Part shown: in pieces, positions 1 to 11,000 of the stretch
How the letters are laid out: each line of letters begins with the position of its first letter
Numbering within the stretch: position 1 is the stretch's first letter
Assembly (NCBI RefSeq): GCF_902806685.2
Contig: NC_048560.1
Location: 1,032,492 to 1,096,491 of the forward strand
Source: Maniola hyperantus
Lineage: Eukaryota > Arthropoda > Insecta > Lepidoptera > Nymphalidae
Length of the DNA stretch: 64,000 bases
Direction of reading: 5' to 3'
Notes under the pieces: model-generated
Databases searched by the model: none
Told to the model about the DNA's origin: nothing
Seen by the model: the letters and a program-made list of their open reading frames with translations, nothing else
Made by a program: the position numbers and the translations under genes

Positions 1-250
1 TGCTCTTCTTACTAATGTAATATGAAAAAGACAGACACAGTTTGACAGTTCTAAATTTAATTTTTAGATGGTAAAACCCGTGATTTTAGCGCGCAGTCGC
101 GAACCTACCGTTTAAAATGTATTGTGCACTAAAATTTAGAGTCTTTAAATGTGAAAGTCATGTTCCGTTCCTTTTTTAGCATTGTTAAAAAGAAAAGGAT
201 GCAGATACTCTAAATTTAGTTTAGAGAGCGACAAAGCAATCGGTGCTAAT
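1..250 (+). repeat. MITE-like family L copy (cut by window start)
   Basis: Shares atggtaaaacccgtgatttt and ctaaatttagtttagaga with 11664-11968 and, inverted, 41163-41350. The right end (aatcggtgctaa) resembles the TTGG..CCGATTC terminus of the other copies. Confidence 0.7.
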
Positions 251-540
251 CTCTAAACTAAACTAAAATGACACATCTCAATCTATTGCTATCCCTTTTA
301 TAATTTTGCTTGTGGAAAAAGGATAGCACCTGTTAATTTAATTTAGAGTTTGTGTACAAGAGAATCAAATCAGCCACATTGTCTAAACTAAACCAAAATG
401 ACAGGTGTAAATGTTCTGCTATCCCTTTTAAAATACTCCCCACAGAAGGGGATAGCACTAGATTTAGAGATTCAGACCTATTTATTTATTTAGAGAATGT
501 GTGCATCAGAATTAGCCATTCTACATCTAAATAAATATTT
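251..540 (+). repeat. Two diverged tandem copies of a palindromic AT-rich repeat
   Basis: Units at about 251-365 and 379-540 share taaactaaac, gctatccctttta and gggatagcac with inverted structure. No coding content. Confidence 0.5.
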
Positions 541-644
541 TCCGTAATTAAAATAAAATGTATTTTAATGAGAATGTTTCTTTCGGAGTTATGTGCTATA
601 TGTTATGTTTAAGTATTTAAATATCACTTGATTTAACGGTGAAG

Positions 645-815
645 GAAAACATCGTGAGGAAACCTGCATGCCTGAGAGTTCTCAAATGTCACGTAATCAA
701 GACAATGTGCGGAATGAGGGTACCGAACGGACGTGGGCCGACTTTTATGCTAAGCAACTGCCTAAGCTTGGCGATCGGGGGTGTTCGGCTATTAGGCGTC
801 TATAGGTGGTGGTCT
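645..815 (+). repeat. SINE-C fragment joined to family M repeat
   Basis: 645-680 carries the SINE-C motif aacatcgtgaggaaacctgc. From 685, family M (gcggaatgagggtaccgaac) matches 14105-14232 and, inverted, 36470-36670. Confidence 0.6.
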
Positions 816-894
816 GTGCTGAAAACTCATAAAATTATGTTACGCGGCTAAAACATAACTCTATATAAACTCGAAAAAGAGCGAACTCTTAATT

Positions 895-1690
895 TTCAAA
901 GCAGGTAAACACCAGCCAAAACATGTGCCTCCGCTATGCCTCAACGGCACTGAACTCAACGTTGTTGACACGTTTAGATACCTGGGACACATTGTGCCCC
1001 AGGCGTTGAACGGTAATGAGAACATAGAAAGGGAGCGCAGAGCGCTCACTGTGAGGTATAATATGCTGGCACGCAGATTCGCCCGATGTACTAAAGAAGT
1101 AAAAATTACCCTATTCAAAGCGTATTGTCAATCTTTCTACTCGAGCGGTCTGTGGGTCAGATACTCCAAAAAAGCGCTGAACTCACTGAGAGTACAATAC
1201 AATAATGCATTCAGAATGCTGCTGGGGCTGCCGAGGGGCTGTAGCGCTAGTGGAATGTTCACGGAGGCCAGGACTGATGGCTTTCATGCCATCATCTGTA
1301 AAAAGATGGCCTCCCTCCTACAGCGTCTTCGTAGCAGTTCCAACAGCATTCTGGGTGCAATTAAAGATAGGATAGGCTGTCCAATAATTAAGCACTGGGT
1401 GGCTGTGGCCACCGGGCGCCTAAAGCTGCCACGTTAGGCCACTTTATTTAAATCAATAAGCACTAACATTACTAACATAACATTAATTTATAATAATAAC
1501 TAGGGCCATTTTCGGCTGCCGCACCAACCCGTGCTTTCGTGATTCCTTTCGTCAAAGGTTGCCTGGAAGAGATCGCTTTAGCGATAAGGCCGCCTTTGCA
1601 TGCTACATCTATTAGAATAAGATCCTGTATTGTGTTTTTTCAATGTTTACTTTGTGTTGTGTGCAATAAAGTGTCAATAAATAAATAAAA
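895..1690 (+). mobile_element. 5'-truncated LINE, reverse-transcriptase C-terminus plus 3'UTR
   Basis: An open frame (925-1437, extending to about 895 upstream) has FRYLGHIV, KITLFKAYCQSFYSS, VQYNNAFRMLLGLPR and CSASGMF, the C-terminal part of a non-LTR reverse transcriptase. It is followed by a 3'UTR with AATAAA and an ataaataaata tail near 1685. Clade not assigned. Confidence 0.8.
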
Positions 1691-1815
1691 TAAAAATAAC
1701 ATAACTATAAGGAAATATTGTTACTAACACACTAACTCTAGTAAATATATAGTTGTAAATTTAAATATGGACTACTGGTCTGAAATAAAAGATTATTTAT
1801 TTATTTTATTTAAAA

Positions 1816-1981
1816 GTAATGTACATCGGCCTTTAGAATGCCATTACGGCTATGTAGAGCGTTGTCTCTGTCACTCATACCCACATGACGTTTTGTCGGT
1901 CTCAACGACAGAGACAAGCTCTACAAATCTGTTATCTCCTTCTAAAGGTTGATGTACATTACTTTCTGTCGCGTACTGTAC
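1816..1981 (+). mobile_element. MITE family G
   Basis: Inverted ends (taatgtacatcggccttt and its complement) enclose a second inverted pair, gtagagcgttgtctctgtc / gacagagacaagctctac. Complete copies begin TACAGTACGCGGCAGAAA and end in its complement, Tc1/mariner-like in form. An ORF over it is spurious. Confidence 0.7.
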
Positions 1982-2045
1982 CTACAGTATATTTTACTTT
2001 TACTTTACTTGTGAACATACTAAAAAAATTTATATTTTACTTCAG

Positions 2046-5000
2046 ATATATAGAAAAGCGGTTAGAGCAGGCGCTGAAACAGGACAAGGGGTCAGGATGT
2101 GAGATACCAAAATTGGACCCCTTCTCGAAAGAGGTGGCGCAATTCGACAAGGAAATGCCCAAAGTCGTGTGCCAAGGAAAGGATTGGGTTAGGTGTTATG
2201 TAAGTGAATTGGGTATTTCTCTACTTTTGAATTTGATAAATATTATTACTTTATTATAAACTAGAATAAAAATAATCACGTATGCTGAAAAAATATGAGG
2301 TAAATCCAACAAAGATTTACAAAGTTATAGGCATTTTAATTTTGGGGTGGGAGGGTCTTCTATCCCTTTCTCGCAAAACGAAAATTTGTATGAAACCGCA
2401 CGAAGCTACTATGGCATTAGTAGGTGTGACACCAAAATGCTATATTGCTATTTCTGCCTAATCAGAAATATTGAAATGCTTATAACTTTTTATTACTTGA
2501 TCGATTTAATTAGTTTTTCAGTTTACGTCATTATTTTTATTCTAGTTTATAATAAAGTTATAAAAAAATTGGAGTCAAATACCCAAGTATAGTGTTTATG
2601 TTATATGTAGTGTAGTAAGTATAAGATAGTGTTATGTAACCACAAAACGTTTTTCGATTTTTCCTTTACTTGTGCTATAAGATATTGCTGTCTGCCAAAT
2701 TCCATGATTCTCAGTCAAGCGAAAGTGTGTCTGTCTACAAGCTTTTCACGGCCCAAAGGTTTAACCGATTTTGATGAAATTAAGTACAGAGATAGCTTAC
2801 GTCTCGGGGAAGGACATAGGCTAATTTTTATCCCGGAAAATTAAAGAGTTTCCATGGGATTTTGAAAACCTAAATCCATGCGGACGACGTCGCAGGCAAC
2901 AGCTAGTACCTATTACATATAGTATGGATTAGAAAAGAGCAACTGCCGAGTTTCTTGCTATTTCTTCTCCGTAGGAAAGACATTCCGAACCAGTGTCAGA
3001 AGCATTTGACGATTCAAAAGCACTTGTAAAAGTTTATATGAATAAAAAAACCGGCCAAGTTCTAGTCAGACTCCCGCACTGAGGGTTCCGTACTACAATC
3101 GTATTTTATCGACATTTTGCACGACAAATCAAAACTATTATGCCTAAAAATAAATAATAATCTGTTTTGGAATGTAGGTACAAGTAAAGCCCTTTCATAT
3201 GATACACCACTTGGTTTTGTAATCTTACTTCGAAAGTTGAAACTAGCAATATTTGTTCATGAACACATTTTAATTTTTTTTCTTGTGATGTAACCACAAA
3301 TTCACGGTTTTCAGTTTGTCCCCTTATATCTGTTATAAGACCTACCTACCTACCAAATTTCATCATATTTAAGTCAACGGGAAGTACCCTGTAGGTTTCT
3401 TGACAGACCGACAGACAAACAATAAAGTGATCCTATAAGGGTTCCTTTTTTCCTTTTGAGGTACGGAACCCTAAAAATTCTAATTCTATTTAATATCTTT
3501 TCAGCATTCACGTTGCAGGGTGGTACCAGAAATATTGAACAGTACGACAGACATAGTATGTACCTACAGCGACATATTATATGCTAACGACTCCAAATAT
3601 ACTGTAGGACCGCCTGTCGACGTAAACGGGGCCGACACTTACGAATTGAATAGAAGTGACCACGTCAAAATTAGATGTACCGGAAAACATATAGACAGGT
3701 AACGTTTTTATAAATCAACTAGCTTATGCTCGCGACTTTGTCCGCGTGGACTGCACAAATTTCAAACCCCTATTTCACTCCCTTCAGGGTTGAATTTTCG
3801 AAAATCCTTTATTAGCCGATGCCTATGTCATAATAGCTATATGCATGCCAAATTTCAGCCCGATCCGTCCATTAGTTTGAGCTGTGCGTTGATAGATCAG
3901 TCCGTCAGTCAGTCAGTCACCTTTTCCTTTTATATATTTAGACTAGCTGATGCCCGCGACTTAGTCCGTGTGGATTTAGATTTTTAGAAAACCTCTCTGT
4001 TTTTCTGGGATAAAAAGTAGCCTATGTCACTCTCCAAGTCTTTATCTATACCCATGTAAAAAATTACGTCAATCCGTTGCACCGTTGCGACGTGATTGAA
4101 GGACATACCAACAAACAAACACACTTTCGCATTTATAATATGGGCACTGAAGTCAACACTACCCACATTATAAAATGCACAAGTGTGTTGGTTTGTCCTT
4201 TAATTACGTCGCAACGGTGCAACGGATCGACGCGATTTTTTGCATGGGTTTAGTTAAAGACCTGGAGAGTGACATAGGCTACTTTTAATTCCGAAAAATC
4301 AAAGAGTAGAGACCTGAAAGTTTCACAGATGACGTGTATTACAATTGCCGCTATAACAACAAACATTAAAAATTTCATGATTGCGGCCATGAAAATTAAA
4401 AAAAAAATTAAAAATGTTATTTCTTGTAAGATGGTATGGAACTCTTCCTGTGCGAGTCCGCTTCACACTTGACCGGTTTTTACAGATCGTAATTGTTGTC
4501 AAGCCAAGCGCAAGTGTTGTATAAAAACAGTTATTTGTTATGGAAGGCTGCAAAGTTGTTATTTTGTCGCGAGATTGTATTGAATTTCGAGTCATCGAAA
4601 TCGTTAAAATTACCACTTTCTACGCAGATTTCTAAGGGCAAAGGTATCCTTTCCGAGCAAGTGAGATGAAAAATTTTTTTACAAAAAAAATAAAAACCGA
4701 CTTCGTTACATAAACACTAAAAATTGAAAAATAATTTAATTTATTACCGAATATATTATGTATACAAGAGTTAATATAGTTCCATAATAATACTTTTTGG
4801 TGCCGGTGCCAATTAGCTTTAGCTGCGCGAATCGTCTAGACTTCATATTTTTATGGGACTCTACAATGGCACCTCATTGGCACCGACCCCAAAAAATATT
4901 ATTATGGAACTATATTAACTCTTGTATACATAATATATTCGGTAATAAATTAAATTATTTTTCAATTTTTAGTGTTTATGTAACGAAGTCGGTTTTTATT

Positions 5001-8000
5001 TTTTTTGTAAAAAATTTTTATTTCACAATTTTTAGTGGCCCCATGGAATTATGCTATGACTGGTTAAAAATCTACTGTTTACTAAGCTATTACACTGATC
5101 GCGAGCAATTTACTCTTATCCGTTGAGGAGTTCCAGTATCTATCTTCGAAGATGTTCATCAGATCTTCACCAAATTAAAATGGGACCAACTTTGAAGTAT
5201 ACCCTTTCAAACAAAAAAAGAATTTTCAAAATCGGTCCAGGCGTTTTTGAGTAATCGGGGAACATACATAAAAAAAAAAAAAAAAAGATTCCGACGAATT
5301 GAGAACCTCCTCCTTTTTTTGAAGTCGGTTAAAAATAATAAAAAGTATTTTCCAGCATCCTCCCATCAAAATGGCTCGGTCACACGCTAGGGTTCCGTTC
5401 GTCAGTCCATCCGAAAGCTACAAAACCTGCGGAACCAATAAACGTACTCATCATAGGGTTCGACTCAACTGCCAAGAACGGATTTATACGACGAATGCCG
5501 AAGAGTTATAAGATACTAACTGAAGTACTGGGTGCTACCGTGTTGAACGGGTAAGTGGATATCTATGTGATATCTGTGTTTGATTTTTGATAAAATACAG
5601 TGTCACCAAAACGCTGACAAAAACGAAGACAGGTGATTGTACTGATGATTACTGAAAAAAAAAGAAATCCTATGATTTTGTAAAAGTTTACGAAATATTG
5701 CAAAATAAACATCTGACTAACGCTAGAGGTCAACGAACGTTGCGTAAGTAGGCCACTCGGAATCAATGCGGCGGCGTAGGCGGGGGCATTGACCCGAGTT
5801 TTGCACGCTAAACATTGCGGGTTTGAAAAATACTAAATCACTAAAACTACAAAATGAGGCAAATGGTTATTGGTATTGGATTGTGTTTATGTAGTATAAC
5901 AATAACGCTAAGTTTTTGCTAGCGTTCTGGTTACACCCTGTATATGAACTGATAGTAAATCTGTATCTGTAAGTGCTCACACATAAATAGAATTGAAGTG
6001 TCTATCTGCGATTTTTTTAAAATTCAGATACAAGTTAGCCCTTGACTGCAATTTCACCAGTGCAAGTGATGATAAAAAGTTAGCACTAGGTTTAGGACCA
6101 ATATTTTTAATGTTGACAAAAATTTATTTGGGGCACCCCAAGGGCTTCTATTAAGACCAATACTTTTTGATATCTATGTTGTTGACAATAGTGACGTTTT
6201 CCAGATATAATATAGTAGGGGACGGTACCCCGGCTGCCCTGTTTCCAATCTTGACTGGACAGACGGAATTGGAGTTACCAGATGTTAGGAAACGGATGAA
6301 AAACAAAGGGACTTTAGATGCTTCGGTGTTTATATTTGACAAACTAAAGGAATATGGGTAAGTCATTTTGCTAATTTACAGCATGCGATACGCACCATCT
6401 GCCTTCCCACCACTAAACTTGCAGGAAAAGCAAGCGACCAAGCAAGCCATACCTCTACTATCATAATATACGACCACACAAATCTTACGAAACTTGAAAA
6501 CTTTTTTTTTTTTTTTTTAAAGAATATTAGCCATGTTGAATAACTAATATTCCCCTTTCCTCTCCAACTAAGCGTCAAGCTTGTGCTAGGAGTAGGTACG
6601 ACAATAGTGCAACAGGCGGCGTTTGAACCGTCGACCTTTCGGTTTTCAGTCCACTCCTTTACCCGTTGAGCTATTGAGGCTCTATCTACTAATTACTTGT
6701 TCATCGGTTTCAGTTACCGTACCGCGTATTTCGAAGATATGCCCTGGATAGGCACGTTCCAGTACCGTTTCAACGGCTTCAACCGCCAGCCGGCCGACCA
6801 CTACTTGCGAGCCTTCTACCTCGAGGAGTCCAACAACGGGAAGAAGTGGTCCAACAAGAACACGCGGTACTGCGTCGGCGACCGCCCGCAGTATCTACTC
6901 ATGCTCAACATCACTGACCAGGTGAAGATAACTTTTATTTTATTTTATTTATAGACTAGCGCTTGCCTGCAATCAGACCTGGTGGCAAGTGATCAGCCTA
7001 AGATGGAGCGCGCTTGCCTAGATGTCTAATTACTCTTGACTTGAAGGTACCCATATTATAATCACTACAGTCACTACAGGGACTGTACTACAGTCCCACT
7101 ACTTATAAGTTACGATGTACCTGCGCAGAAATCTTATTTTCGAATGGCGTGAAGGTCGAGATACCTTCCAATCATAGCGCGCGTTCGTCCGCTATTGGTT
7201 GTTGGCTACGTAATTATATTTTCAATTAAAAAGTTCTGCCTAGGTAGTAGGTACTACTTAGGTTTTACCGGAAGACGCAGCGTTGGACGTCGATTGGTTG
7301 ATGATGATAATGAGTCATCTTCAACCAATAGACGTCCACTGCTGGACATAGGTCTCTTGTAAGGACTTCCACACGCCACGGTCTTGCGCCGCCTGGATCC
7401 AGCGGCTCCCTGCGACTCGTCTGTCCTCCGTCTACCTAGTGGGGGATGCGAGGTCGCCATTCCAGCACCTTGGGACCCCAACGTCTATCGGTTGTACGAA
7501 CTATGTGCCCTGCCCATTGCCACTTCAGCTTCGCAACCCGTCGAGCTATGTCGGTTACTCTAGTTCTCCTACGGATCTACTCATTTCTGATTTGATCACG
7601 TAGAGAAACTCCAAGCATAGCTCTCTCCATCGCCCGCTGAATGACACTGAGCTTTCTTATGAGGCCCATAGTTAGCGACCATGTCTCGGATCTATGTCAT
7701 CACTGGCAACACGCACAGTTCGAAGACTTTGGTCTTCAAGCACTGAGGAATTTTGGACAAGAAGACACCTCGGAGCTTCCTGAACGCTGCCCAACCGAGA
7801 TGGATTCGGAGGCTGACCTCTTTCTCGAAATTGGACCTACCCAACTGGATTGTGTGTCCTAGGTATATAATACGCCATACAGGTCTACAATTTCCAGTGC
7901 AGAGCTCTCAACGATTACTGGGCATCAGCTAGTAATAATAATAATAATCTTTATTTGATAAAAATTTACAAGGTATATATAAGTACATAACCCTGGTAGT

Positions 8001-11000
8001 AGCAATGCAAAGTTCCTGGCCCCCAAACTAGGATTCCCTGTGCTATGGGAAGCCAGTCTTTCTTATTATTATATTTCAGTTCCTAAACCTCGACGGCAAC
8101 AGGTTCTGCTTCACCTTCATAGCAGACATAACTCATGACGACTTCAACATGATCTCAACTGCTGACGACGACTTCGCCCAGTTCCTGCTGGACTTCCAGA
8201 CACAGAACAGAGAAGAGGACACTCTACTGTTTGTCATGGGAGACCACGGGCCAAGGTAAACTGGCTTTATTTTTCATACAAACTACGATGTTTTGCTTTT
8301 AGTAAAAACCGGCCAAGTGCGAGTCAGGCTCGCGCAACGAGAGTTACGTACTACAGTCATATTTTTTCGACATTTTGCACTATAATTCAAAAACTATGAT
8401 GCATAAAAATAAATAAAAATCTGTTTTAGAATGCACAGGTGAAGACCTTTCATATGATACCCCACTTGATATAGTTATCTTACTTCGAAAATTGAAAATA
8501 CTAATTATTTGTTCATGACCACCATTTTTTTTGTGTAATGTAACCACAAATTCACGGTTTTTAGATTTTTCCCCGAATGTCCGCTATAAGATCTACCTAC
8601 CTGCCAAATTTCATGATTCTAGGTCAACGGGAAGTACCCTGTAGGTTTCTTGACAGACAGACAACAAAGTGATCCTATAAAGGTTCCGTTTTTCCATTTG
8701 AGGTACGGAACCCTAAAAATGTTATTTTGAAACGCTATTTTAAGGTATCTTACCTATTTTTAAGTATACTGTACAAGATGTGACCCCAGACCCATACATT
8801 TTCAAAACATTTCCGTTGTTCTCAGATATGCCAATGTCCGAGACACTTTCCAAGGCAAACTAGAAGAGCGCCTGCCCCTTATGGCGGTCCGTCTACCCAA
8901 CAGTCTAGTCAAAGCCAACCCAAAGGCACTACCCAACCTGCAGAAAAACGCAGAAGTGTTGACCACTCCGCACGATATATACGCCACTATGCTGGATGTG
9001 CTCAACCTGAGAATGTTCTGGAACAAGTACAAAGTTAGCGGCGCCGATCTGACCAGGGGACTGACTTTACTTGAACCGGTAAGTGTTTTTTTTTTTCCAA
9101 AAAACTTTGATATGAAAGGACCTTAGAGAACCCTGCATAATTAAAACCACCATCTTTAAGTCATAATGAAAGGAGTCATGACTTAGGACAATGAGGAATA
9201 CGACGTATAGAGAAGATGGCTGTCTGTCTACTCAACAATGCTAGTATGGTAAGTGAATTTAAAAAAAAAGATTTAATGTGGATGTAATGGGATCTGGGTG
9301 TTCACCTTATAAAAACGTTACCCTTATAAAATCGTTACCATTATAACAAAGATAAAAGTTATGGCCCTCAAATATGAGGAATTCCAGCCCCAAAGAGTTG
9401 GTCGTCCGTCTACCCAACCGTCTAGTCCAAAGACAAAAGTCAGTGTGTCAGTAAAGTGGTAGTAAAGTCAGACCAGGGGACTGACTTTGCTCGAACCGGT
9501 ATGTTTTTTAGAAACTTAGGGAAATGGTGAGTGAGCATACCGCATTACTAAACCGCCTTATATTGGTTTGGGTTTGGTTAGATTGATGAGTTGATATAGA
9601 GGAGGATAGGGAAATAAATCAATCAATCAATCTATCCATCTTTTTTCCAGATACCAAAGAACAGATCGTGTAGCGAGGCGGGAATCGAACCCCACTGGTG
9701 CTCGTGCTTGTCGTGGGAAACTGTGTCCGAAGCAGAGCCGCTGTACAAGAAAACTGCCAACGCGTTGGTCGAGTTTATCAACTCACTCACCGAAGTTGTC
9801 AGGTTAGTCTCTTGAACCACAGAACTTAACTATTAAGATTTACGAGGAAATTTATTTTCACAAAAGCTAGTGAACTTTTATTTTTACTAGGTCGCTTATC
9901 ACTAACTTATGAATTTGTATTTATGTATGTCTATTGACTGACTGCGCTCATGTGGGAGACCTATATTTGGTCACACGTACTTGTATATATATAGGTATTA
10001 TTTTTTATTATTAGTTTAATTATGTAGATTAACTTAATTAGCTTTTAAGGTTTATTGTAGTAGGTATTGTGATCAAATAAAAGTTTTCTTTCTTTCTTTC
10101 TTTCTTTCTTTCTCATTGTATAGTTTACACAACCGGGGCAGAGCAGCGTTGGCACGGAAGACTGTTCTGCTGAGTGGTGGCAGTTGGCACTAAAGGAGTT
10201 ATAGCAGTGCGTGGATATCTACGCGGCACTCTAAAATTGATTTTGCTAAGTAAACTTGGACAGCCTACTTTGCTTCTTAGCAATTTATATAGGAACATAA
10301 GATCTAGCAACTAGCAAGTCACCTCTATTTTTAAGGGTCATCATTTTAAAATATTTTACTCTATCTTTATAAGAAATAACTGTTTTGTGTATCCTTGCTG
10401 AATACGACAGATGCCACATGTTTGTAATATTAACTATGGTTAAAATGATTGTTTTTAATATTTTTAATTGTAATTTTATTGTTTTTCAGGTCAAAATGCG
10501 TGCCCCGTACCCTGACATCGATTGCTTGGGTGATGCGCCAGAAGGTGAACAGTGGAGTACTGACCTTTGTAGGGGCGAAGGACGCGGACGGGTATGTGGG
10601 CAAGTTTGGGCGGAAAGTACAACCGCTCACTGAGAACTATCAGGTCAAGGTGAGTTGTATCTTAACATCGATAGCTTGGGTAATGCGCCAGAAGGTGAAC
10701 AGTGGAGTACTGACCTTTGTAGGGGCGAAGGACGCGGACGGGTATGTGGGCAAGTTTGGGCGGAAAGTACAACCGCTCACTGAGAACTATCAGGTCAAGG
10801 TGAGTTGTATCTTAACATCGATAGCTTGGGTAATGCGCCAGAAGGTGAACAGTGGAGTACTGACCTTTGTAGGGGCGAGGGACGCGGACGGGTATGTGGG
10901 CAAGTTTGATCGGAAAGTACCGACAGGGGGGCGCTGTTGGAGAATAAAGGCTTAGAATATTCAAACAAGAACAAAGGGGACACTTGACGGCAACGTTAGT

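Noticed and set aside
1885..2045. Upstream extension of the first DUF229 exon
   Set aside because: The frame is open but is family G MITE sequence; a splice acceptor ends at 2045.
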